From positions 21,930-85,929 of the forward strand of contig JANPCX010000031.1 of assembly GCA_031431125.1 (NCBI GenBank): a stretch of 64,000 bases of DNA, written 5' to 3'. Made by a program: the position numbers and the translations under genes. The notes below the pieces were generated by a model. It was not told where the DNA came from. It did not search any database and saw only the letters and a list, made by a program, of their open reading frames with translations. Shown here piece by piece: positions 1-7,808 of the stretch (position 1 is the first letter of the stretch; the number at the start of each line of letters is the position of its first letter). The DNA comes from JANPCX01 sp031431125 (GTDB taxonomy: Bacteria; Pseudomonadota; Gammaproteobacteria; Burkholderiales; Burkholderiaceae_C).

Positions 1-1
1 C

Positions 2-967
2 GCTCGCAACCTCGGCCTGGAACTGGCCGGTCTTTGCGACTTGCGCCCCGAAAATCTTGAGAAAGCGGCTGCACAGGCCGGTATCGGTGCCGCGGCCTGT
101 TTCAGCAGTCCAGAAGCCTTGTTTGCTTCCCATCCAGGTGTTGACTTGGTCTTGATTGCTACCACGGCCGACTCGCATCGAGCCCTCGTTGAGCTGGCCG
201 CTGCGTCAGGTGCGAAGGCAATTCTGTGCGAGAAGCCGCTCGCCACGTCGGTGGCTGACTGCTCGGCCATGATTGCGGCTTGCGACAAGAGCGGCAGTTT
301 GCTGGCTGTGAACCATCAAATGCGTTTCATGGACCAGTACGCGCTGATCCGCAAAGAGCTCGACGGTGGACGTTTCGGCAAGCTCGGCAGCATGAATGTG
401 GTGGCAGGCTGTTTCGGCATGGCCATGAACGGTTCACACTACTGCGAGGCGTTCCGCTGGTTGACGGGCAGTGACATCGTCAGCGCAACCGCCTGGTTTT
501 CTCCCGGCACCTTGGCCAATCCCCGTGGCGCGCAGTTTTCGGATCATGCGGGTGAGGTGCGTTTTGAATCTGCCGATGGGCGCCGTCTGCTGATGAGCAT
601 TGGCGCGGACCAAGGTCATGGCATGACAGTCACCTATGCGGCGCAATGGGGCCATCTTTTTGTCGACGAACTAGAAGGCAGTTATTGGGCGACTGCTCGC
701 AAGCCGGAACACCAAACATTGCCGGTCACCAGGTATGGCATGCCCTCGGACCGTTGGGAGACACGTTTCCCACAAGCAGACAATGTGGGGCCTACACAGG
801 CCGTCATTGCTGCTTTGTTGCAGGGCCGGGGTTATCCAGACGGGCAGGCCGGTCGGTCCGCTGTGGCCGCCATGGTGGCTGCCGCCCGTTCCGTTGAGTT
901 AGGCAGCCGCCCAGTTCGTCTGGACGAGCTCGGCACCTACGAAACCACCCGTTTCCCCTGGGCCTGA
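2..967 (+). CDS. Gfo/Idh/MocA family oxidoreductase, 5' end outside the window
   Basis: The frame is already open at the left edge, so the gene starts upstream and only about 321 C-terminal residues are seen. They contain the end of a Rossmann fold ('DLVLIATTADSH') and the family hallmark 'CEKPLA' with its catalytic lysine, followed by the C-terminal alpha/beta domain. Such enzymes are NAD(P)-dependent dehydrogenases, usually acting on sugars or sugar nucleotides. The gene ends 12 bases before a PtmE-like nucleotidyltransferase, so a role in making an amino-sugar or nonulosonic-acid precursor is inferred. The substrate is unknown. A TTG at 41 lies inside the conserved fold and is not a credible start. 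Confidence 0.85.
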   Translation, partial: ARNLGLELAGLCDLRPENLEKAAAQAGIGAAACFSSPEALFASHPGVDLVLIATTADSHRALVELAAASGAKAILCEKPLATSVADCSAMIAACDKSGSLLAVNHQMRFMDQYALIRKELDGGRFGKLGSMNVVAGCFGMAMNGSHYCEAFRWLTGSDIVSATAWFSPGTLANPRGAQFSDHAGEVRFESADGRRLLMSIGADQGHGMTVTYAAQWGHLFVDELEGSYWATARKPEHQTLPVTRYGMPSDRWETRFPQADNVGPTQAVIAALLQGRGYPDGQAGRSAVAAMVAAARSVELGSRPVRLDELGTYETTRFPWA

Positions 968-979
968 ATTAGATTCCGC

Positions 980-2038
980 ATGTCAAACCGAACCGCCATT
1001 GAAAAAATCACCTTGCCACCGAATGCGCCGATTCGGGATGCAGCAAGGGTCATCCAGTCTCAGGACATCAAGTTTGTTTTGGTTTGCAACCCAGCGGGCA
1101 AGCTGCTGGGTACCGTGACCGACGGCGACATTCGGCGCTCCATCCTGGCCGATCTGGGGCCGAGTTCACCGATCGAACTCATCATGAATCCCAACCCCCG
1201 TGTGACGCGCCAGCATGAGAACCGGGTCCAAATCCGGGAGCAAATGCGCACCGCTGTGATCCGTCACCTTCCGGAAGTCGACGACGCCTACAGGGTGGTT
1301 GACATTTTTTTCCTGGACGAGCCTGACTCCGTCTCGCCGCTGGAGAACCCGGTGGTACTGATGGCCGGTGGTCGCGGTGAGCGGCTCAGGCCGTTCACGG
1401 AGAGTGTGCCCAAGCCCCTGCTCAAGGTGGGCGGCAAACCAGTGATGGAGCGGGCCATCGAAGCGCTCATCAGGCAAGGCTTTCGCAAGTTTCACATTTC
1501 CGTGAACTACCTGGGCCACATGATTGAAGATCACTTCGGTGACGGTAGCCGTTGGGGCGTCAGCATCGAGTACCTGCGTGAGCGAGAACCCTTGGGGACG
1601 GCGGGGGCGTTGTCGGGTTTTGCTCGCCCGAACCATCCCTTCGTCGTGATGAACGGTGATCTTTTGACGGGCACCAACTTGCGTGCCATGGTGGCCCAAT
1701 GTGAAAGTGGTGCCAAGGCTGTGATGGGTGCGCGTGAATACGCCTATACCGTTCCCTACGGTTGTCTGGAGGTCGACAACGGCCGCATCCGCGGCATCGA
1801 AGAAAAACCCACGCTTTACCATTTCATCAGTGCTGGCATTTATGTGTTTGCCCCCGACGTGTTGGATTATGTCGAGCCCCAAGTGCGTTTGGACATGCCC
1901 GACCTGTTTCGCAAGCTGATCGATGCTCGTCATGATGTTCGTTATCACCACATCACCGAAGAGTGGATCGACATTGGCAGCAAGGAAGACCTGGCGTGGG
2001 CGCGTGGCATGCATGGTGCGGAAGGCAACGATGATTGA
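980..2038 (+). CDS. CBS-domain nucleotidyltransferase, PtmE-like (sugar-1-phosphate guanylyltransferase type)
   Basis: 352 residues. The first about 110 form a CBS-pair-like region ('LLGTVTDGDIRRSIL'). The rest is an NTP_transferase domain with the pyrophosphorylase signature 'LMAGGRGERLRPFTE', 'PKPLLKVGGKP' and the product-site 'VVMNGDLLT'. This architecture is that of PtmE, which makes GDP-glucosamine for CMP-legionaminic acid in Campylobacter; other family members activate related hexoses. It is followed, with an 8-base overlap, by a CMP-sugar synthetase, which fits a nonulosonic-acid pathway. The nucleotide and sugar are inferred from homologues and not visible in the sequence. Confidence 0.85.
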   Translation: MSNRTAIEKITLPPNAPIRDAARVIQSQDIKFVLVCNPAGKLLGTVTDGDIRRSILADLGPSSPIELIMNPNPRVTRQHENRVQIREQMRTAVIRHLPEVDDAYRVVDIFFLDEPDSVSPLENPVVLMAGGRGERLRPFTESVPKPLLKVGGKPVMERAIEALIRQGFRKFHISVNYLGHMIEDHFGDGSRWGVSIEYLREREPLGTAGALSGFARPNHPFVVMNGDLLTGTNLRAMVAQCESGAKAVMGAREYAYTVPYGCLEVDNGRIRGIEEKPTLYHFISAGIYVFAPDVLDYVEPQVRLDMPDLFRKLIDARHDVRYHHITEEWIDIGSKEDLAWARGMHGAEGNDD

Positions 2039-2723
2039 CGGATTGCGGGTCATTGCCCTCACACCGGCGCGCGGCGGGAGCAAGGCCGTGCCCTACAAGA
2101 ACCTGCACCCGCTTGGTGGCAAGCCCTTGTTGGCTTGGCCTGTAGAGTGCGCTTTGCAGACGCCTGAGATTGACCGAGTCATTGTCTCCACCGACGACGA
2201 TCGCATCGCAAAAGCAGCGGTCCAGCTCGGTGCCGAGGTCTATCGCCGACCCGATCATCTGGCCACGGATACGGCCTTGGTGGCGGACACCATCAGGCAG
2301 TTGTGGACTCAATTGCGGGCCGAAGGTGAGCTGGCCCAGATACTCGTTTTGTTGGAGGCGACATCACCGTTTCGCACACCTGTACTTGTTTCCCGTTGTC
2401 TTCGCCGGTTGGTGAACGAACAATTGGACTCGATCGCAACGTTCAACGAAGCCGACATCAACCCCGAGCGCACCTGGCGCATTGAGGCTGGCTCCCCAGC
2501 GCCTTTTATTGCCGGTGCCGTACCATGGAAGCCCCGGCAGTTGCTGACACCCGCCTACCAGCTCAATGGGGCGGTTTACGCCTTCTTTCCAGACCGGTTG
2601 CCACCCGGTATTCCCAACATTCTGTTCGGAAAAATGGGCGCGGAGAGCGTGCCTAGAGATTCCGTCATTGACATCGACACGCTTCAAGACTTCAACATCG
2701 CCAATGCCTTACTCCAATCCTGA
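2031..2723 (+). CDS. CMP-nonulosonate (acylneuraminate) cytidylyltransferase, copy 1
   Basis: 230 residues from an ATG that overlaps the preceding stop, with 'GAAGG' just upstream. The CTP-binding signature 'TPARGGSKAVPYKNL' and 'VIVSTDDDRIA' identify the NeuA/PseF/LegF (PtmB) family, which activates a 9-carbon keto acid sugar with CTP in the cytoplasm. The C-terminal 'DIDTLQDFNIA' is the family's conserved metal-site segment. A second, clearly diverged member lies at 9624-10355. Which one activates which sugar cannot be told from the sequence. Confidence 0.9.
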   Translation: MIDGLRVIALTPARGGSKAVPYKNLHPLGGKPLLAWPVECALQTPEIDRVIVSTDDDRIAKAAVQLGAEVYRRPDHLATDTALVADTIRQLWTQLRAEGELAQILVLLEATSPFRTPVLVSRCLRRLVNEQLDSIATFNEADINPERTWRIEAGSPAPFIAGAVPWKPRQLLTPAYQLNGAVYAFFPDRLPPGIPNILFGKMGAESVPRDSVIDIDTLQDFNIANALLQS

Positions 2724-3528
2724 ATCCGCCCCACGTCTGGCCGACCTGTTTTCGCTCAAAGGACGCACCACCCTCGTCATTGGAGGCTCTGGCCTGCTGG
2801 GAGGGCAAATCAGCTACGCCTTCGCTGAGTTGGGCGCCGAGCTCATCATCGCCAGTCGCAACCAGGAGCGCACGGGACAGTTCGTGGAAACGTTGAAGCA
2901 GCAGTTTCCGGGGCTCACCGCCCACGCGTTAAGCGTCGACATTACCAAGCCCGAATCCATCAAAGCGTTGATGGCGCGTACGAGCGAATTGACAAACGGC
3001 GGGCTCGATGTTCTTGTCAACAGTGGATGGTCTGGCCGCAAAAACACCTTCGAATCCATCTCCGACGACGACTGGAACAACGACATCGAGGTGTGCTTGA
3101 ACGGCGTTTTTCGCTGCGTCAAAGCGGCCACGCCGCTGCTCAAAGCGCGGCGCGGCAACATCCTGAGCATCGCCTCCATGTACGGCCATGTCGCGCCTGA
3201 CTACCGCATGTACGACAGTGAAAAGTTTTCCAACCCGCCCAGCTATGGCGCCGCCAAAGCCGGTGTGATTCAACTCACCAAGTACCTCGCCAGCTTTTTG
3301 TCAGTCCATGGCATACGCGCCAATTGCATCAGCCCCGGACCATTCCCCTTTGAGAGCACGCAAAAAGAGAATCCCAATTTCATTGGCCGATTGGCCGCCA
3401 AAAATCCACTCAATCGCATTGGTCAACCGCATGAACTCAAGGGTGCCGCGGCCATGTTGTGCTCGGATGCGGGTTCCTACATGACGGGGCAGAACATTTG
3501 CATCGATGGTGGATGGGCAGTCTGGTGA
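2704..3528 (+). CDS. SDR family oxidoreductase, PtmA-like
   Basis: 274 residues, start overlapping the previous gene by 20 bases. A classical short-chain dehydrogenase: glycine-rich 'GGSGLLGG' near residue 25, catalytic serine in 'SIASMYG', tyrosine and lysine in 'YGAAKAG', and a C-terminal 'MTGQNICIDGGW'. The spacing between the catalytic serine and tyrosine is unusually long because of an inserted loop starting 'HVAPDYRMYD'. The same insertion occurs in the SDR at 5577-6401. PtmA-type SDRs accompany PtmE in legionaminic-acid clusters, where they are proposed to act early on hexose phosphates. The reaction here is inferred. Confidence 0.85.
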   Translation: MPYSNPESAPRLADLFSLKGRTTLVIGGSGLLGGQISYAFAELGAELIIASRNQERTGQFVETLKQQFPGLTAHALSVDITKPESIKALMARTSELTNGGLDVLVNSGWSGRKNTFESISDDDWNNDIEVCLNGVFRCVKAATPLLKARRGNILSIASMYGHVAPDYRMYDSEKFSNPPSYGAAKAGVIQLTKYLASFLSVHGIRANCISPGPFPFESTQKENPNFIGRLAAKNPLNRIGQPHELKGAAAMLCSDAGSYMTGQNICIDGGWAVW

Positions 3529-4628
3529 CAGGCTGGTGGCGGGGGCGGTGGGGTAAAGCGTTGGCGGGCATCGTCCTCACGGGCGCCGCGCTTTGCTTGG
3601 GGGTTGTTTTGTGGATTAAATTGGAACCCGTGGTTCGCGGCTGTAAGTCGATTCCGACCGCTGGCAAAGTCACTAAAGTGATTTTTCACAGCGGGCGCTA
3701 CTGTTTATTGTCAGATTTGAATTGGGACAAGGCCGGTGCTCCAATAATAATTTCAAAATCCAATATAACCCTTGATTTGAATGGCTTTACCATTCGAGGG
3801 AACAAGCAGAAGCTGAATCAAGTTGGTATCTTGTTGAGCGATGGCGTAAGCGGTGTGTCGATAGAGAATGGAAACATAGAATTTGTTCAGGTTGGAATTC
3901 GTGCCAAAGAGGTTCAACAATTTCGAGTGTCTAAGGTGAACTTCCATTCAATTTCATGGCTCGGTCTGCATCTCAACGGTTCTGACAATTCGGTCATAAA
4001 CTCAAATTTCACCGATATTGGTGTTCGAGATGATGGTAGCGATGGCGATGCCTATGCAGTTGGTATCATGGCAGCTGGGGATAATTTTTTAATTGAAAAA
4101 AATACTTTTTCAGATATTGCTAGACAGCCTGTTCCTCAGGCTCAGTCGGGTGAGGGTGTATCTATTATTGTTTCTGAAAATTCTTCAAACTTCAAAATCC
4201 TCAATAACACTTTTAAAAGTGTATCCAGTTCGTCGACCGAAAATTTAGGAATTTGGGTGCGCGGCAAGGGTATTTTGATTGCTTCCAACAAATTCATATC
4301 CTTGGGTCGGCCCATAGGCGGCAAGCTTGATGCAGCCAATCGAGTGCTTGGGAATGAATTCAAATCCCCTGATAGCTATAAAACCAACAATGGTGGCTCG
4401 AATAAGCATGCTGCTGTGTCTGTTAATATGACGGACTCATCGTTATTAATTATTAAGAATAATATTTTTTCTGGATATTACTGTCCTGTGCAGCTATTCA
4501 GTGAAGTTCCAAAGCGTTTGGAGTTAGACGCAGAAAACAACAGAGCCGACTGGCCCGCTGGGGGGAGAGCCTGTATGTCAGGAGTTTGGCACTCCGATGT
4601 CATCAACTGGCCCGAACCACCCAAGTAA
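3513..4628 (+). CDS. Membrane-anchored right-handed beta-helix protein
   Basis: 371 residues, beginning inside the end of the SDR gene (ATG at 3513). A cationic N-terminus and one hydrophobic segment (about residues 13-33) suggest a signal anchor or uncleaved signal. The rest is a run of short turns rich in Asn/Ser/Gly with repeated patterns such as 'NSVINSNF', 'NFLIEKNTF' and 'NFKILNNTF', typical of pectate-lyase-like parallel beta-helices. Such folds occur in polysaccharide lyases, hydrolases and epimerases, but no catalytic set can be identified. Bases about 3700-4540 are clearly richer in A/T than the flanking genes, which suggests recent acquisition. Confidence 0.75.
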   Translation: MGSLVTGWWRGRWGKALAGIVLTGAALCLGVVLWIKLEPVVRGCKSIPTAGKVTKVIFHSGRYCLLSDLNWDKAGAPIIISKSNITLDLNGFTIRGNKQKLNQVGILLSDGVSGVSIENGNIEFVQVGIRAKEVQQFRVSKVNFHSISWLGLHLNGSDNSVINSNFTDIGVRDDGSDGDAYAVGIMAAGDNFLIEKNTFSDIARQPVPQAQSGEGVSIIVSENSSNFKILNNTFKSVSSSSTENLGIWVRGKGILIASNKFISLGRPIGGKLDAANRVLGNEFKSPDSYKTNNGGSNKHAAVSVNMTDSSLLIIKNNIFSGYYCPVQLFSEVPKRLELDAENNRADWPAGGRACMSGVWHSDVINWPEPPK

Positions 4629-4642
4629 CTCAACTACCAATC

Positions 4643-5560
4643 ATGATTCGAGTTGGAATTATCGGTATGAGTGAGGGGAATGGCCATCCCTTCTCTTTTT
4701 CTGCGATCGTCAACGGGTACGACGAAAATCATTTCGCCAATGCGGGCTGGCCAGTGATCTTGAACTACCTCAAACAACAACCGGCTGATCGGTTTGGCTT
4801 TGCTGACGTCCGTGTGACACACGCGTGGACGCAGGACCTGCTGGTCACGCGCAAACTCTGCGCCGCGTGCCGCATCGACAAGGCCTGCGAGAACGCAATG
4901 GCAATGCGCGGTGAAGTCGATGCGGTGATCATTGCGCGGGACGACTGGGAGTCGCACGCTGCGTTGGCCATGCCGTTTCTGGAGTTCGGGATTCCAGTGT
5001 TTGTGGATAAACCCCTGAGCTTGGAGCCATCGCAACTGGATGCGTTCTTGCCCTACCTGCACAGCGGCAAGTTGATGTCATGCTCGGGACTGCGTTACGC
5101 CGCTGAGCTTGATGACATGCGCCTGCCAGAACGCGACACTGGCCAGATTCAGCTGATCTCGGGTACGGTGCTCAACGCCCTGGACAAATACGGCATCCAT
5201 TTGATAGAAGCCGTGGCCAGTTTGGGTGGGGAGTTTGCTCGTCCCGTGTCGGTGACCCGACTTGCTGCCCCCCATGCATCGTATTTGTTGACGCTGGATG
5301 GCGGTGTGCCTTTCCACCTTGATTGCCTCGGGCCAGTAGCCAAAACCTTCCACCTGAGCTTCTATGGTTCTGGCGGACATCGGCACTTCGACCTGCACGA
5401 CAACTTCAGTGCCTTTAGGCGCACTCTAGAGAACTTTTTTCAAATGGTACGAACGGGTATGCCTGTGATTGAGCCTGAAGAAACGCTGGGTTTCATGCGA
5501 TTGATCGCCGCTGCGCAGCAACTTGAACCTGGAGCCTCGGTCCAGTTAAAAACGGACTGA
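4643..5560 (+). CDS. Gfo/Idh/MocA-like oxidoreductase
   Basis: 305 residues from the ATG at 4643. The N-terminal 'IRVGIIGMSEGNGHP' is a Rossmann dinucleotide-binding start, and 'VDAVIIARDDWESH' with 'VFVDKPLSL' corresponds to the Gfo/Idh/MocA core including the catalytic lysine. A 'CAAC' pair near residue 75 is unusual for the family. The C-terminal half is shorter than in typical sugar dehydrogenases. It is followed after 16 bases by a PtmA-like SDR, and a shared pathway with it is inferred. The substrate is unknown. Confidence 0.78.
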   Translation: MIRVGIIGMSEGNGHPFSFSAIVNGYDENHFANAGWPVILNYLKQQPADRFGFADVRVTHAWTQDLLVTRKLCAACRIDKACENAMAMRGEVDAVIIARDDWESHAALAMPFLEFGIPVFVDKPLSLEPSQLDAFLPYLHSGKLMSCSGLRYAAELDDMRLPERDTGQIQLISGTVLNALDKYGIHLIEAVASLGGEFARPVSVTRLAAPHASYLLTLDGGVPFHLDCLGPVAKTFHLSFYGSGGHRHFDLHDNFSAFRRTLENFFQMVRTGMPVIEPEETLGFMRLIAAAQQLEPGASVQLKTD

Positions 5561-5576
5561 AAGAGGCCAGCCATCT

Positions 5577-6401
5577 ATGAAACCAGACAACCACCCCTTT
5601 GATTTAACCGGACGTTGCGCTGTCGTGACCGGCGGCGGCGGCATTCTTGGAAAAGGTTTTTGCCAAGTGTTGGCGGCTTACGGTGCGCGCGTGGCCGTGC
5701 TTGATGTGAACGAATCAGCCGCAGAGGCAACAGTGGACGCGATTCGAGAAGCGATTCCGGCATCGGAACTGTTGCCATTGGGTTGTGATGTTGCGAATCC
5801 CGAGCAGGTGTCGAGCGCTATCCGGCAGGTGGTACGGCAGTTTGGCGGTATCGACATCTTGCACAACAACGCGGCAAGCAAGGGTTCCGATCTGCAACGA
5901 TTCTTTGACCCTTTCGAAACCTACAGTTTGACCACTTGGCGTGAAGTGATGGCCGTCAATGTGGACGGCATGTTTCTGATGGCCCAGGCTGTTGGCCAAC
6001 AAATGGTCAAGCAAGGACGAGGTGGCAGCATCGTGCAGACGGCGTCTGTTTACGGCGTGGTCGCACCGGATCAGCGCATCTACGAAGGCTCCCAGTACAT
6101 GGGCATGCCGATCAACACGCCTGCGGTCTATTCGGCATCGAAGGCCGCGGTGGTGGGGTTGACGAAGTACCTGGCCTCCTATTGGGGACACCAAGGCATT
6201 CGCGTCAATACGTTGACGCCAGGCGGAGTTGAAAGTGGACAAAACGACCTCTTCAGCAAACGGTACTCTGCGCGTGTTCCACTGGGTCGTATGGCCAATG
6301 CCGGTGACATGGAGTCCGCTTTGTTGTACTTGGCCTCGGATGCGTCGATGTATGTCACCGGTCAGAACCTGATCGTTGATGGCGGTTTGACTTGTTGGTA
6401 A
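5577..6401 (+). CDS. SDR family oxidoreductase, PtmA-like (second copy)
   Basis: 274 residues. It has the classical SDR motifs 'VVTGGGGILGKG', 'HNNAA', 'YSASKAA' and a terminal 'YVTGQNLIVDGG'. It shares with the SDR at 2704-3528 the segment 'YGxVAPDxRxY' and an extended loop between the catalytic serine and tyrosine, so the two are probably paralogues. In PtmA-containing clusters this family is needed for the GDP-linked legionaminic-acid route. Located between a Gfo/Idh/MocA enzyme and the sugar amidotransferase, it most likely modifies the same nucleotide-sugar or sugar-phosphate pool; this is inference. Confidence 0.85.
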   Translation: MKPDNHPFDLTGRCAVVTGGGGILGKGFCQVLAAYGARVAVLDVNESAAEATVDAIREAIPASELLPLGCDVANPEQVSSAIRQVVRQFGGIDILHNNAASKGSDLQRFFDPFETYSLTTWREVMAVNVDGMFLMAQAVGQQMVKQGRGGSIVQTASVYGVVAPDQRIYEGSQYMGMPINTPAVYSASKAAVVGLTKYLASYWGHQGIRVNTLTPGGVESGQNDLFSKRYSARVPLGRMANAGDMESALLYLASDASMYVTGQNLIVDGGLTCW

Positions 6402-6452
6402 TTTTTTGAAGCGCGTTCTCAGACGAACGCATTTGTACACACGGAACTCACC

Positions 6453-7769
6453 ATGGAATTCATCAAGTACCCGCAAGCTGTTGACTTGGCCGATTACGCG
6501 CCAGACAACCATCATGGAAAACCTTTTTACGGCCTGCCCAAAGACATCCACTTTTGCGCGCGTTGTGGCTACAGCAACCAAAAGCCGAATTCCGAGAAAG
6601 AATACAAACACAACATCAACACCAAGAAGCCCACGGTGGAGTTTGATGAGCATGGCATTTGTGCAGCCTGCCGTGTAGCAGACACCAAAAAAGCGGTTGA
6701 TTGGGTTGAACGCGAGAAGATGTTGCGTGAGCTGTGCGACCGCTACCGCCGCAACGACGGCCACTACGATTGTCTTGTGCCTGGTTCTGGAGGCAAGGAC
6801 AGTTTTTATGCGGCCTACAAACTCAAGTACGAGTATGGTATGAACCCCTTGACCGTCACTTGGGCGCCTCACGTTTACACCGAATGGGGTTGGCAGAACT
6901 TCCAGGCTTGGATGCACGCGGGCTTTGACAACTACTTGTTCACACCCAATGGCCGCGTGCACCGACTGTTGACCCGCTTGGCGCTGGAAAAGCTGCTTCA
7001 TCCGTTCCAGCCTTTCATCATGGGCCAGATGTACTTTCCGCCCAAAATGGCCGCGAAGCTCAACATTCCATTGGTTTTCTATGGAGAGAACCCCAGCGAG
7101 TACGGCAACAATCAAAAAGAAAACGCCAACGCAACCAAAGACGCGGCCTATTTCACTGCTGCGGACCGTTCCGACTTGTACGTTGCCGGTACCGCGGTGC
7201 AAGTCCTGAAAGACTCATTTGGTTTGAGCGAAATCGACCTGGACCCCTATTTGCCGCCACATCCCGAAGACATCGCAGGCAAAAAAATAGATGTTCAGTA
7301 CTTGGGTTACTACATGCCCTGGCACCCGCAAGACTGCTACTACTACGCCGTAGAGAACGGTGGCTTCCGTGCGGCTCCGGAGCGCTCGGCCGGCACCTAC
7401 AGCAAGTACAGCAGCATCGATGACAAGATCGACGACTTCCACTATTACTCGACCTTCATCAAGTTTGGCATTGGCCGTGCCACCTACGATGCCTCTCAAG
7501 AAGTCAGGAATGGTGACATCACTCGGGAGGAAGCGGTTGCCTTGATCAAACGTTATGACGGCGAGTATCCGGAACGCTTTGAGAAAGAAAATCTGGCCTA
7601 CTTGAGCCTGCCCGAGCGTGAATTCCCTCTGGCGGCCAAGCGTTTCGAACAACCGGTGATCGACCGCGCTTACTTTGAAGCACTGATAGACCGTTTCCGT
7701 TCGCCGCATATCTGGCAAAAGGTCGATGGGGTTTGGAAACTGCGAAAAACCATCCATGGCGCGGGTTGA
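6453..7769 (+). CDS. N-acetyl sugar amidotransferase (WbpG/PseA family)
   Basis: 438 residues. A PP-loop 'SGGKDS' at residues 112-117 marks an ATP-pyrophosphatase, and four cysteines (C35, C38, C70, C73) form a probable zinc ribbon. In Pseudomonas WbpG and Campylobacter PseA this family converts an acetamido group to acetamidino on a sugar, using ammonia delivered by HisH/HisF homologues. Those partners lie 10 kb downstream in the same operon (17994-19422), so an acetamidino-decorated sugar is predicted. Length and motif order match the family. Confidence 0.9.
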   Translation: MEFIKYPQAVDLADYAPDNHHGKPFYGLPKDIHFCARCGYSNQKPNSEKEYKHNINTKKPTVEFDEHGICAACRVADTKKAVDWVEREKMLRELCDRYRRNDGHYDCLVPGSGGKDSFYAAYKLKYEYGMNPLTVTWAPHVYTEWGWQNFQAWMHAGFDNYLFTPNGRVHRLLTRLALEKLLHPFQPFIMGQMYFPPKMAAKLNIPLVFYGENPSEYGNNQKENANATKDAAYFTAADRSDLYVAGTAVQVLKDSFGLSEIDLDPYLPPHPEDIAGKKIDVQYLGYYMPWHPQDCYYYAVENGGFRAAPERSAGTYSKYSSIDDKIDDFHYYSTFIKFGIGRATYDASQEVRNGDITREEAVALIKRYDGEYPERFEKENLAYLSLPEREFPLAAKRFEQPVIDRAYFEALIDRFRSPHIWQKVDGVWKLRKTIHGAG

Positions 7770-7808
7770 AGGCATCCTCGCCTGTATGGGGGGGAGGTAA
7801 GCTTGAGC

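Noticed and set aside
5715..7202. 495-codon minus-strand frame
   Set aside because: It is antisense to the SDR and the WbpG-like amidotransferase with its intact PP-loop and zinc cysteines.
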